Numbered from the stretch's first letter, positions 34,021-45,370 are shown. The stretch is DNA of 64,000 bases from Kingdonia uniflora (GCA_014058105.1 JACGCM010002894.1:1116001-1180000), one strand, 5' to 3'. The notes: a model not told the origin generated them from the letters alone. Program-made: numbers and translations.

Positions 34021-34995
34021 TCGTAGTGACGATTCTGACAAATATTTTCAACAATGCCTGAGAAAATTGTTATTACAGATTTTTGGTCTAATATTCAGTG
34101 AAACCATAATCATGAACCTGCAGGTGAGATAATCGTCCGAGTAAAGATTTTTTATTATTTTTTATTATCTTACTAGAAATTGGTAGACTGTGAACTAACT
34201 ATTTCATGAAGACAACACTAAATCCGTATTATTTTTTTCTAATATAATCAGTTCTGAGGCTTTAATAGACATGCTCGAGTTACTGCCGACCCAGGGGCAG
34301 AACTACTAGTACGCAAGCCTGGGCTATAGCCCGGGGTAGATTTTTCAAAAAATATTTTCTTTGAGTTTCATGTATATCCAAAACCCTTTTTTTTTGTAAA
34401 ACAGGTCACCAATTTCTCTTCCCCAGTTATCTCTAACAGTCCATCTCTATATAAACTCTATATATCTCCCTCTTTTTAAAGTTTAAAACTCTTCTCTTTT
34501 TCATTAAAGCAACAACAAGGAACTAGTTTTAAGCTTCAACAGATAATGAATCCATGGATTCATGATTTTTGGCTTTGTTTTTTATGCACAACCAATATTA
34601 GTAAGAAAATCAAGCTTGAAACCTCAGTTAACTTTGAATCCATGGATATCTTGATTTTTCCCAACTCCTTGCCTGGGAATTAGGAGACATTTTTTTTTTT
34701 AATTTCACAAGGCCATTAAGCGTCGAATAACATGTTTAGAACATTGTTCAATATATCTTTGAGGCTCCAATTATATCTTTGAGGCTTTGTATAATTCAAA
34801 GAAAATGTTGCTCAAAAAATTTTTGGGGGGCTTCGCCCCGCGGCCGACCTCTTTGTGTTTTCAGAGAACATGCTAGCATGGGTTCGAGGAATATTGTCTC
34901 ACAAATCTTAATGATGGCCTGTTTTCCATATCCAGGAAATCCAGTTAACTTTGAATTAGCCTATGCTGAAAGAGATCCAAAAACATATGATGATA
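34021..34995 (+). repeat. 3' flank of F-box copy 1, duplicated at 56330-56500
   Basis: TAGTGACGATTCTGACAAAT and AAACCATAATCATGAAC at 34021-34120, and TCCAGGAAATCCAGTTAACT with CTATGCTGAAAGAGATCCAA at 34933-34980, recur in the same order at 56335-56495. The hAT-type MITE 34292-34842 lies within. The piece 34779-35000 encodes YPGNPVNFELAYAERDPKTY in an open frame, but I do not recognise it. Confidence 0.6.
34292..34842. mobile_element. hAT-type MITE, 551 bp, TSD GCCGACC
   Basis: It starts CAGGGGCAGAACTACTAGTA, has the self-complementary CCTGGGCTATAGCCCGGGG just inside, and ends GGGGGGCTTCGCCCCGCG. GCCGACC flanks both sides (34285-34291 and 34843-34849), a 7-8 bp duplication as in the hAT superfamily. 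It has no coding capacity. Confidence 0.65.
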
Positions 34996-35356
34996 GCTAG
35001 AGTTTTGGACCAGCACAAGAAAGTCGATAGTATTATGGTAAAAACCAATCTTGAGATCCACAAGGTCTCATTCACTCCCCGATAAAATAAAATAATTAAT
35101 TTAAATTAAATCTCCACAAGTTTGTTGTTAACTTATTCTTCAGTCTCACAAAAACTTTTGCAAATGTTCTGTACTCTATATTTGTTAGCATATCCAAGGA
35201 AATCTAACTGTAGCATGTGTTAAGATTGGTGAATGTAGCACTTAGTCACACATTGATTAAGGATATAAGGAGATACGAGGTTCTGAATTTCACCTGCAAT
35301 GGGGGCTCAGGGCCCCAACAGCATGCAAGACTGTATCTAAAGTTTGATAATTAAAA

Positions 35357-36836
35357 GAGTCCGGATCCTCTCCACCGTGGTGGAGAGAATCAACCTCTAC
35401 TCCACTAAATATGTTGACACGTGTTTTTTATTTATTTTTATTTTAACTACTTTTATGGTGAGCTAAGTATCTTGAACTATAACCCACATAACCCTATGGT
35501 CATTTTATTCTTCTCTTCTTAAACAACATGGAAATCTCAAACTTGCAAATCGCATTTCCACTCATCTTTTGAAAAAATAAAAATAAAAAATTGTTTCTCT
35601 TTGTAATTATGTGAAAACTTGAATCCTACCTCTTGCTAAACTCGTACTAAAAATATCCCGGATTTTCTTGTTCAAGTATTACTTTCGCGGAGACCCATCT
35701 TATGTGTGTCGTAAAACTGTTGCGGGGTTATCCAACTTGGGTGTTAAAAAAGGCGATGTGATCATGCTTCTCCTCTCTAATTGCCCTGAATTAGTCTTCT
35801 CCTTCATGGGTGCATCCATTGTTGGGGCTATAACCACCACCGCAAACCCGTTCTACACTTCGTCTGAGATCTTCAATCAACTATCCTGATCTAGTGCAAA
35901 ACTCATTATAACCTAATCTTCATACGTAGAAAAGCTCTGAAAGACCGAAGAGAACATCCCGAAACTTGGAGAAGATTTTAAAGTAGTAACTATAGATGAC
36001 CCACCGGAGAATTGTATACATTTCTCGGTTATTTTCGAAGCAGATGAATGAGAGACAAAAAACGATTCAAGTGTTTCAATCGATCCTAACGACCCCGTTG
36101 CCCTTCCCTTCTCCTCCGGGACTACCGGACTCCTGAAAGGCGCGATCTTAACTCATAAGAGCTTGATCTCTAGTATAGCTCAACAAGTTGATGAAGAAAA
36201 TCCCAATTTGCACTTAAAGGAATATGACATTGTCCTATGTGTTCTTCCCCCTGTTTCATATCTACTCATTGAACTTTGTTCTCCTCCGTTCTTTAAGAGC
36301 TGGGACTAGAGTTTTATTGATGCAAAAATTTGAGATTGGCGTGTTATTAGACTTGATCCAAAGGTACAAAGTTTTTGTGGCCCTGTCGTCCCACCGTTGC
36401 ACAAATACTTATGTTATCGATCTTCTCCCATTTTTTATAACTTTAATTCAACACCTAATCAAGCGACATCATTTCATCTAAAGAAAGAAACCTAAACGAT
36501 GATCAATAAAACCAAAAAATACCCAATTCATAATACATAATAAACTTTTAATTTTAATAAAGTTAAATATATTTTCTCTTGTTTGGATGGATTAGATGTG
36601 GAACTCCAATTGCAAATACACAGATAAGATTCAGATAAAAGTAAAGAAAACTTCTCAATTTTGTTCATCTTCTCACAGGAGAAAGAATAGGAAGAGAGAG
36701 AAACAGTTACTGTTTCCAATCAATAAAATGGTATTTATGTCATAAAAACTTAAATTATGTGGGTTAATAATGGAGTTAAAAAAGGGACACGTGTCAACAT
36801 ATTTAGTGAAAGAGTAGAGGTTGATTCTCTCCACCC
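35357..36836 (+). mobile_element. Pack-MULE carrying a 4CL gene fragment, TSD TAATTAAAA
   Basis: Inverted repeats of about 115-130 bp (35379 to about 35508 and about 36722 to 36835) share GGTGGAGAGAATCAACCTCT, CACTAAATATGTTGACACGT and AACCCACATAA. The 9-bp TAATTAAAA flanks both ends (35348-35356 and 36837-36845), the size expected for MULEs. The left end has about 20 extra bases (GAGTCCGGATCCTCTCCACC) that the right end lacks. Between the repeats lies a 4-coumarate:CoA ligase fragment and no transposase. Confidence 0.8.
35668..36390 (+). pseudogene. 4-coumarate:CoA ligase fragment (captured)
   Basis: Frames in series match the N-terminal half of 4CL, the AMP-forming ligase of phenylpropanoid metabolism. 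Recognisable parts are VAGLSNLGVKKGDVIMLLLS, NCPELVFSFMGASIVGAITT and ANPFYTSSEIFNQ, then the AMP-binding box [18 protein letters not shown] and [13 protein letters not shown]. The family box is usually SSGTTGLPKGV, so Pro has become Leu here. Stops at 35887-35889 and near 36048, and a frame shift near 36240, break it. The C-terminal half of the enzyme is absent. No intron is seen, which fits copying from the long first exon of a 4CL gene. Confidence 0.9.
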
Positions 36837-37080
36837 TAATTAAAATATCCAATAAGAGTGTTTAGGGTTTGGCAAGACTTCTTTAAAACCAAACAGGGTA
36901 GTGTTGCAGTCTGCCTAGCTACTCTCTCTGGTATCATCTTCTGGTTATTGCTTCTGAAGGTCAGATCATATAGTTTACAAATGGGTAAAATCTCATTGTT
37001 TTTTGAGTTTTTGTTCTTCCATAGTTTGATTAAAACTAGGGTTTTTCTTTTGGGATATTATTTCTTCTTAGTTCTTACGA

Positions 37081-37990
37081 ATGTCTTCTAAGTGGTCAGA
37101 ACTATCAACAGAACTCCTTGGGCTGCTTGTCGAAAGGGTAATTTCCATTGAATTTTTTTCAGGTTTGGTTGTGTATGTAAGTCATGGGAATCTACTAGAC
37201 TTGAGAAAAGCTACTGACCTAGAGGTCCCCCATGGTTTATGCTTACCCAGACCGAGTCTGAAAAAGAGATTGATAATACCAAAAACACAAACCAAGACAC
37301 CCGTCATCGCTTCTTCAGTCTCTTAGAAAACAAGGTTCACAATCTTTATGTACCCGAGGCTCATGAATGATATTGTTGGGGTTCTCCTTATGGTTGGTTG
37401 GTTGGTTGGTCACTTTGGCCTTGATCTTGAAATTAACCTCTTGAATCCAATTACCCATAGTCAAAATCGACTCCCTCCATCCATTAGTTTGGTTAACAAC
37501 CATCATAAGCAATAACCATACCCCAGTGTATCACCACATGTACCGCATACAAAAACTTGTTTTAGTCCCAACTACACCTGCCGTGGACCAATTTGTTGTT
37601 ATGGCCATCTATTGGGATAATAACAGACTCGCCTTTGCTAAACCGGGAGACAATGCTTGAACTCCTATTGATTTGCAACGATACTCCTGAATCTGAAGGT
37701 GAATGTTACAGTGACGTCTTACACTTCAAGGGTCAGCTTTACATTACTACTGATCGACTAGATGTTAGAATATTTGACGTAAATAAGCCGTATCCAGAGT
37801 CCATAGACTTTGCAGCCAGTCCAAATACTTCGATAGATTGAAAAGAATATTATCTCTTCGAGATGTTTCAGAGAGCTACACATTGCTCTAAGTTCTTATC
37901 AGAATTCAGATGGAGATGGGGATTTAGAGACAGATTAGTACCATGCCTTCAAGACAACCTTTATCGAAGTCTATAAGTTGGATTTGAGCA
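37081..37990 (+). pseudogene. F-box/DUF295 gene copy 2, 5' and middle part
   Basis: It starts at an ATG (MSSKWSELSTELLGLLVERV). Relative to copy 1 it has lost one base near 37160, which shifts the frame inside the F-box. FGCVCKSWESTRLEKSY is read in the next frame. A TGA replaces a sense codon in PEAHE*YCWGSPYGW, and there is an extra TTGG unit at about 37397-37415. DUF295-type segments follow, for example GECYSDVLHFKGQLYITTDR. At 37991-37995 the gene is interrupted by an LTR element and resumes at 41659. Confidence 0.85.
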
Positions 37991-39117
37991 CTAGGTGTTG
38001 GAGCATCTAGTGCAGTCTCTTATAACTAAAATATAGAGGAAAAAGTGCTAAAAACCAAGTTTTCTGCTTCCCGAGTATGGTAGTTATTTTGGGTTTCAAT
38101 ACTCTATTTCCTCAACATTGAGGAGAGAGAAAAAAAAAACACCCTTGACAATTTTATTAGGTGGAAAGTGTGGGACCCTCAAAATTAAATAAGAAAAACC
38201 TATCATGGGTGAGAACGTGGGATAGGTAATCTGTTTGGCAAGAATTGATTTTCTCTCAAACTCCTCAAAAATCACTCCCTATCCAAAGGAGGTTGTTGTG
38301 GATGCTCTTAGGTTTTGCGGGCTCAAAAGAAGAGAAGAAGAAAAAAATAAAATAAAAATGGGTTCCTGTTCGAACAGAAGAGTCAACTTGACTATGTTCG
38401 AATTGGAAATATCTTTGTTCGAACTTCGAACAGAGATTGGAAAAAACTTGTATTTGGCCGTGGAAAATGTGTTGTGATATGTAATTCGAAGAAATCTTAT
38501 ATTCTTGGTCACTTATGTTATAAAAGAGACCTTAGGGGGTCTAGAGATCCCCAACCCTTACCTAGTAGAGATGTAGCCTTCATGGCTAAGCTTTATAGAG
38601 AGAGGGGTCTTTGCAAGCTTGTAAAAGTTAGAGAGTTCTCTTGGAGATTTGATGAAGAGAGGGGAATGGCCTCTCCGATGCTAAGCTAAGATATAAATCG
38701 AAAGGAAGAGAAGAGAGATGGATTAAGAAGAAAATAATCAACGATAGGGAAAATCAATGATAGTTCGAAGACGGTGTTTCGTGTAGAAGCTTCGTTTGAG
38801 ATGGGTCGAAGCGGTTTCCGGTGAGGTTAAGGTTACTTCAGATTTTTTAATAGTTCTCTAAATCTCTTGTATACTTTGTAAATCTATGTGAGTATTTCTG
38901 TAAGAGTAGATATCACATGTGCAATGAGATTTGGTTTGGTGGGTGTGGAGGTAGCCCTTCGGGTTGGACCACAGTAAATATTTGTGTTGTGTGTGCTTGG
39001 TTTATTTATTATTTCTTGCTACAATTATATGTCATGTTTAACCAGATAAAGCCAAACGTCGGCAGGGGATGTATTCCGCTCGGTTTTCCCTAACAAGTGG
39101 TCAAGGTGGGGACAATA

Positions 39118-39889
39118 TGTTAGGGGTGAATGTGCAGAATACATCACCCTCGCGTAATTAGGTTTTATCCGTTATCCTCATGGCATACAAATAATCTACC
39201 AAGAAACTGGAAACAAAATTAACATGCACACCAAGGACAATATTTACCGGAGGTTCACCATAAGGCTACTTCCCCCACCAAGCTAAAAATCTACTATGCA
39301 TCCAAGTTCAATTAAAAATACTCAAGGGATTCCAACAAACATGAAAATCCCTAATCTCGCAATAATCCTCACCTAGATTTATAAGAGATAAAAGAAACAT
39401 AAAAGATCCATCAAGAACATTGATGATTACCTCAATAAAGACCAAGTTGCATACCTTCTTCTTGAAACCTTCAATCTTCTCTCTACCTTGATTTCTCTTC
39501 TTAGCAACCAAGAGGTACTTCCTCTCTCACCATCAAATCCCAAGAGAACAACACCTTCTACCTTCTTCCTTGTAAAGACCAACTCTTTACAAGGTCTACC
39601 ACAGAGGCTACATCTCTTTTAGATCTCAAGTTTTTCACACAAAGGCTTTTTAACTCACACTGTGTTAGGAGGCTTTGAACCCACACTCTATATTTATAGA
39701 CTCTCTATTAGGTCATCTCCGAAGTACACATCACGAGATAAACCATCGTTTTGGATTAAATCCCCTTCAAAATAATCTTTGAAACACACAAACAAAGCCT
39801 TTTTTTGTTCGATCGACTTCATGACTCGTTCGAACAACTTTTCCACTCGCTCGAACGGCTTTCCCCTATTTTGAGCCGTAATCCTAACA
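39118..39889 (-). repeat. Family A 3' LTR
   Basis: The plus strand begins TGTTAGGGGTGAATG and ends CCGTAATCCTAACA. Parallel to 40809-41618. Confidence 0.9.
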
Positions 39890-40793
39890 ATCTCCACCTC
39901 GGTGAAAAACCTTAATTCATTGACCATCCATAGCGCAAACAAACTCATCAACAAAACCGTTGAACTTGTTTACTTCTTATCCGCTACCCACGTCAAAATA
40001 TTTTCGTACCCAAAACCGGATACCTTCGTCAAAACCGACGAACATCCATTAGCTTTTTTTCTCTCCTTGATAAATCATACTTCCGAGCTTGCTTCACCTG
40101 CAACCATGAAACTATATCGCTCTAACTTCTACTTTGAACACATCTCCATAAGTACCATCAAGTCCACCCCTGAACTTCATCACAGAAAAGAGCCCCTGAA
40201 ATAGTAATTTTATCATACCAATGAAATCACACAATTTTGCCTACACCAGCAAAATCAGAACCAGTATATGTTTAATCTAGAAAGGAAAAATTAAACACTA
40301 CACACTAACCCTGCCATGTTGAACAAACCTGCGAAATCTCACTTTATTTTGCAAACCAAGAGTCTCCGCACATCGACACACTTTGTCACCATGCGAACCA
40401 TAACTTGCGACCATGATTCATAAAATTGTGACCCGCCAATTTGGTAATCATCCATGGTGAATAACTTGAGGTGCCACCACGATTGCCCAAATTTAACGAA
40501 CATCGGTCCTAGATAAAAAGTTATCCCCCTTACCAAACTTTTGAAGCTTTTGTCGAAACCACTCCACCTTGAACAAAGTACCATGTTCAAGCCTTTTCTC
40601 ACAACATAAACCATGTTGCCATGCTTATGTACAAAATCGTTTTCATTTAAATCTCTTCCGCCCAAACTTCAGTGCTTAAGAAAATCATGTAACCAAAATA
40701 ACCGAAACCAAATCCATCTTGAAAAATTCAACTATCTGACTTAACTATCGAACCCAAGAATCTTCAAGAACTATAATCCCAAGGTCTTAACCT

Positions 40794-40808
40794 CGCTCTG
40801 ATACCAAT
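40794..40808 (-). promoter_or_regulatory. Family A primer binding site (tRNA-iMet)
   Basis: The reverse complement reads TTGGTATCAGAGCGAG, an exact match to the common plant initiator-tRNA site, next to the 5' LTR. Confidence 0.9.
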
Positions 40809-41618
40809 TATTAGGGGGGATGACGTGTAGAATACATCACCCTCGCACAATTTGGTTTTATCAATTATATACCCTCATGGCATACAAATAATCTATCAAG
40901 AAACTAGAAACGAAATTAACATGCACACTAAGGATAATATTTACCGGAGGTTCACCATAAAGCTACTCCCCCCACTAAGCTAGAAATTCATTATGTATCC
41001 AAGTTCAATTTCAAGCACTCAAGGGATTCCAACAAACATGGAAATCCCTAATCTCACAATAATCCTCACATAGATTTACAAGAGATAAAAGAAACATAAG
41101 AGATCCATCAAGAATATCGAAGATTACCTCAACAAAGACCATGTTGCATACCTTCTTCTTGAAACCCTTTAATCTTCTTTCTAGCTTGATTTCTCTTCTT
41201 AGTAAGCAAGATGTACTTCTCCTTTCACCAACAAATCCCAAGAGAACAACACCCTCCACCTTCTTCCTTGTAAAGACTAACTTTTTACAAGGTTTACCAC
41301 AGAGGCTACATCTCTTATAGATCTCAAGTTTCTTACACAGAGGCTTTTTAACTCACACATTGTGTTAGGGGGCTTTGAACCCACACTATATATTTATAGA
41401 CTCTCTATTAAGTCATCTCCGAAGTACACATCATAAGATAAACCATCGCTTTGAATTAAATCCCCTTCAAAACGAACTTAGAAACAAACAAACATAGCAT
41501 TTTTTCGTTAGAACGGCCTCATGACTCGTTCGAATGACTTCAACGGAAACTTTGTCGTTCGAACGACTTCCCCACTCGTTCGAACGACTTTCTCCTATTT
41601 TGAGCCGTAATCCTAACA
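40809..41618 (-). repeat. Family A 5' LTR
   Basis: The terminal TG has become TA (40809-40810), and the LTR ends CCGTAATCCTAACA. The U3 side (41500-41590) holds repeated CGTTCGAACGACTT palindromes. Confidence 0.9.
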
Positions 41619-41658
41619 CAATATTGGTATAATGGGGGCTCAGGTCCCTAATAGTAGG

Positions 41659-41950
41659 AAGCGGGAAAAGCTATAAAGCATTGGGTGATCATGTTATTTT
41701 CGTAGGTAATAATATTTTTGTCTCAGTACTGGCCTCTGAATACCAAAAATGTAAGCGTGGTCGCATCTCTTTCACCGATGACATTCCTTTCGGTAGAGGA
41801 ATAGTTGGTTGCGATACGAAAGTTTTTAACCTAGAAACAGAGATCTTGGAACGATTCTATGAAGGCAATAACCTTCTTTCTTTTATTTCATGCCAAGTCT
41901 GTCATAGACCAAATGGAATTTTTCTTCTTCTCAAGTTTCAGTACTTATGA
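41659..41950 (+). pseudogene. F-box/DUF295 gene copy 2, 3' part
   Basis: It continues copy 2 after the LTR insertion with GDHVIFVGNNIFVSVLASEY, then CKRGRISFTDDIP and a stretch ending near FYEGNNLLSF. The SIFIGNNTSSVLAS segment of copy 1 is its counterpart. This is the usual C-terminal end of DUF295, where a conserved I.FTDD pattern occurs. A TAA at 41672-41674 precedes it in frame. Confidence 0.8.
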
Positions 41951-42057
41951 TCATTAGTATTTTGAAGAGGAAATTTCCATAGAGGGCCTAATGTGCTCCC
42001 TAAATTACATTTAATACCTCAACATTTGGAAAACTACTGCTGAACCCTATTTTCTAA

Positions 42058-43025
42058 GGACACCTCCAACAACATGATATATTTGTTACGGTTTAACATA
42101 CTCTTGCAAAAACCCATTCCAATAGGGGTATGGAGCTCAGTATACTCACCCCCATACCCCTCCAAAGTATGCGAAACCTGAACTTGGCAAGGAGTATTCG
42201 CATATCACATAGGCGCTGAACCGTTCAGCGCACGCCTTGGCAAAAGCTGGACGGTTCAACGTGCGTTAATTTATTTTTACGAAATCTAAGCACACTTCTG
42301 TAAATCACGTGGGAACTGAGTCCACCACATACCTCCCCAACGGCTAGTTATATGATTCACCCAATTTCTTCAATAAATTACCATAAATTTTGATTCCTTT
42401 CTCCTTTAAATCAATTTTTTCACCTCTTTTACTCTAGCTACCATTATCAACTCTATATAAGCTCAAGCTCTCTATCATTTCAAGCGCTCTATCAACTTCA
42501 AATGGATAACAAATTTTCTCAAAATCTATAATCTCAACTTGTTCCATTAACGCAACTTTCAGAATCACCGAACTACTCCATGCACCCGCCTTCCTACCCC
42601 ATACCCCTGCATTCCTTTTCTGCGTCACTCGACCTGCATGTCATTGAAAAGAAAAGTGATACTAGTTGTTGGACCATCCTTGAGAATCAAACGCTTGTAA
42701 AATATTAGGTCACGCACTCTTAAGATGCTCAAAACCGTAACCAACAAGATGAATCCAAGTTTTGGGGGGAAATAGTAAACGGCTATGAAGGAAAGAGTAG
42801 TGTGAAAACCTATACAAGAACCGCCTTGAAACCCGTATAATTTAGCATTTTTGATTAATTAATTTGTTTATTGTTTCACCAAATGATTTGACATTTTTAG
42901 GATGGTGCTAAACAGTTCATCGCCCGACTAAAAAACCGTAACTCCTTGTTGGACGAAAATAGTATGGGATTCATGTGTACCAGTATGCCAAACCAGAATC
43001 GCATACCTTGTTGTTGGAGGTGCTC
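42058..43025 (+). mobile_element. PIF/Harbinger element, 968 bp, TSD TAA
   Basis: The left end GGACACCTCCAACAACA and the right end, reverse complemented GAGCACCTCCAACAACA, match at 15 of 17. TAA flanks both sides (42055-42057 and 43026-43028), the superfamily's 3-bp duplication. It carries only an ORF1-type SANT protein remnant and no DDE transposase. The subterminal GCGCTGAACCGTTCAGCGC at about 42206 is a near-perfect palindrome. Confidence 0.8.
42502..42850 (+). pseudogene. Harbinger ORF1-like SANT/trihelix protein remnant
   Basis: From an ATG (MDNKFSQNL, then a TAA) the frame gives a Ser/Pro-rich lead with NYSMHPPSYPIPLHSFSAS and then CWTILENQTLVKY, with stops, QQDESKFWG and EIVNGYEGKSSVKT. 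This follows the plant SANT pattern (WT..E...LV..., Q....FW..I...Y). One extra G in a GGGGGG run shifts the frame at FWG. In Harbinger elements this protein helps import and target the transposase. Confidence 0.6.
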
Positions 43026-43028
43026 TAA

Positions 43029-43294
43029 ACATCATTGTTTTTTATATTTAAATTCTCATAATACCAGTTCTAACCTTAATTTTAATCTTCCATATAAATA
43101 ATATTTACTCGCGACCATTCTTATTAATTGCCTCCACATATCTTAGAAATTGACTGATATATTTATTCAACGTTGATCTTTCTTTGTGTTATGTGGTTTT
43201 TTGATCTATTTTATCAGTAAAATATTTTCAAAAAATGTCACTCTTCTTGATATGAAGCTGCAAATAGGGATCAATTATTCTAAGTGCCAAAATC
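43029..43294. other. AT-rich 3' flank of F-box copy 2
   Basis: No gene is seen. Together with 41951-42057 and 49691-50019 it is probably the downstream flank of copy 2, broken up by insertions. Confidence 0.4.
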
Positions 43295-43799
43295 ATGCAT
43301 ACAATTTAGAGACCTAAAAGAGAGACTTCTAAAGAGAGAAGGTATGTCCTGGTAAGTAGAGGAAAGCGGCTAGGGTTTGGTTTGTTTGGCCTTCTTCATA
43401 ATTGGCGTCTTCACTCCACCTCCATCCCCACTGTTTGTAGGCATTTATTCACCCCCTCTCTTTGGAGTGGGATCTCCTTGTTTCGAGTGGGCTCTAAGTG
43501 ACTAGCTCTAGAGATCGTTTCCTTGTCGATTGGTCAGGCTTGTTTGTAGTCGTGTTTTGTTTGGTGTGGCTGGGTGAATCTGGTTAGCAAACTCTCATTT
43601 CCTTCACCTTGTTTATGGTTTTCTTTGTTCTTTATGTTGATTCGATCCCTTGTTTCCCGTTTTTGGGTTTTTTTGTCGTGTTTTTGTTGTGTGCGTTTGC
43701 AAGTGAAGACGTTTGGGGTTTTTGGCCGTATGTCGATGATTACTGGGATGGTATAGAGGAAGATCGCCTCAAGCAGATGGATCAGAGCAGCAGACTGAG

Positions 43800-45370
43800 G
43801 GTTTGAGGGGCAAACTCGTAAAAAGGTGTGGACTGACCTTGCTGAGCTAGGTGGGTGGACCGGATCCTGCTGGTATGGGCCTGAGGGTGTTTTGGCCCCG
43901 GAAAGGATTGTGGCAGAGAAATCTCTATGGCGTCATGCGTTGATTGGTACAATGTCATTTGAGACGGGAATGAGCTTTACTAAAATAGTGTATACCCCCA
44001 GAAGTTTTTGGAATATGGAGACTTCCAAGACTCTTCAACTGTTTGAACGAAAAGTGGCGGGTAAGATGTATTTTCTATTTAAATTCAGAAATGCCTATGA
44101 CCTTAATAATATTTTGATCCATCAACCTTGGAACCCTTATGGCCATACAATGATTCCATTACCGTATGAAGCACGCACACCGATTGAACCTCTAATCTTT
44201 AAACTTGTCCTCTTCTAGGTAAAATTTGAGATATCCGACCCATTTTTTGGCACGCCGGATTTCCTGTATGAATTTGGGCAAAGTCTTGGCCAGGTTCTAG
44301 TCACTGAACCCAATGTGGACAATAGATGAGTGACGAAGAATGGCTATCGCACCCGGGTGGTAATGGACATTTAAGGGGTATTTCTGCCAGAGGTCTGGGC
44401 GGACCTGGCTAGTGGGCCGCTTTTGATTAAGACCAAATATGAAAAAGCCTCGGTTAATTTTTACACTCTCTATTTTAAGATGGAGCATCGCGTCGCGACT
44501 TGTTCTATGATACTTGAAAAGGATAGCCTAGGAGAAGCAGGGTATAGTCAGAATCCAGGAACCACGGCAATACATAATCTGAGTGGGGAGAGAGAGGCTC
44601 TAACACATGCTACTTTGCGGGCTCGACCATTAGTTTTAAAGGAGGGCATGTAGGATGGGGATCAGGGACGGTTGTCTCCCTCCCTTAATCTCCCTGACGA
44701 GAATCTGTACAAACTTAAGGATAAAGGGAAACGCCTGGTTGGAATGAGGCACTGGTACCCCGGGTTTTTAGGGACGCCTATGGGTTTGACCGATCAGGAC
44801 GGAGGTCAGGAGAGCAATACTGTCTGGGGAGGTACTTGGAGGGGAAATCTTTTTATACTTTTTGGGGGTGACCCTGATGTGGCGTTGGGCTTCACAGGTA
44901 GTGGACAGCCTTCACGTTGGGCGGGGGAGGAGGGTCAGGATACTTTAGAGGGTCTGGTCGAGGGGGGGGTGGATGGCTCACTTGGTTGTCCAGGAGGAGT
45001 TGCTAACTTTTTAGGCAGTCGTTGATAAGACCGGGCATTAGGGTCATGGAGAGGATGAACAGCTCTAGAGTTTTCCCAATTCAGGGGGTGGGGGTGACCC
45101 GGTATAGGGGGATGGGCCAGATTCTGATTCTAGGGGGACCAGTTGTTACATATCCTTAGTAGCTCTAGGGAATTTCATATTGTACCATCCTTTTCTCAGG
45201 CATTGCAGCACACAAATAGCCTAATCGGGACTATGAGTTTCTCTACTAGGGATCTTGGATCCCAAGAGCCGAGCCAGCCACGACAGTTTTTCACTCTATC
45301 TCCGTGTTATCCTCAATCTTCATCACGAGTGGTCCGTAGACTTATTCGGGCTGAAACGTGAGTTGTAGAA
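43800..45370 (+). pseudogene. LINE ORF1 (DUF4283-type), broken
   Basis: The frame 43826-44218 holds a DUF4283-like segment with ALIGTMSFETGMSFTKIVY, a hydrophobic/charged stretch with ERKVAGKMYFLFKFRNAYDL, and IHQPWNPYGHTMIPLP. It is followed in other frames (44297-44653 and 44672-45025) by Gly-rich, low-complexity sequence. ORF1 proteins bind LINE RNA. Several frame changes break it, and I could not see a clear zinc knuckle. Confidence 0.65.

Larger units (their letters stand above)
39118..41618 (-). mobile_element. Family A non-autonomous LTR retrotransposon, TSD CAATA
   Basis: It has two LTRs, 39118-39889 (772 bp) and 40809-41618 (810 bp), with a 919-bp internal region and CAATA on both sides (39113-39117 and 41619-41623). 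The primer site at 40794-40808, on the minus strand TTGGTATCAGAGCGAGG, gives minus orientation. A purine tract (CGAGGTGGAGAT) lies at 39890-39901 in that sense. The internal region has no gag or pol, so it depended on proteins from another element, as LARD/TRIM elements do. Confidence 0.92.
37996..41653 (+). mobile_element. LTR retrotransposon remnant splitting F-box copy 2
   Basis: An LTR of about 1.1 kb (37996-39095) begins TGTTGGAGCATCTAG and ends TTTTCCCTAACA, with a TATA-like TTATAAAAGAG at about 38520. AGTGGTCAAGGTGGGG follows, in the place of a primer site. Only about 55 bp of further element sequence remains around the family A insertion, ending CCCTAATA at 41653. The flanks CTAGG (37991-37995) and GTAGG (41654-41658) differ by one base. 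Copy 1 of the F-box gene shows the uninterrupted order. Parts of this LTR (GAGATGTAGCC, TTCTCTTGGGA/GATTTGATG and TTCGAA words) resemble family A in sense orientation. Confidence 0.65.

Noticed and set aside
39902..40665. Frames of 100-108 codons in the family A internal region as gag
   Set aside because: No zinc knuckle, protease or gag pattern. The frames on opposite strands are both low quality, and the region looks non-coding.
42434..42628. Minus-strand 64-codon frame
   Set aside because: Antisense shadow of the Harbinger ORF1 remnant on plus.
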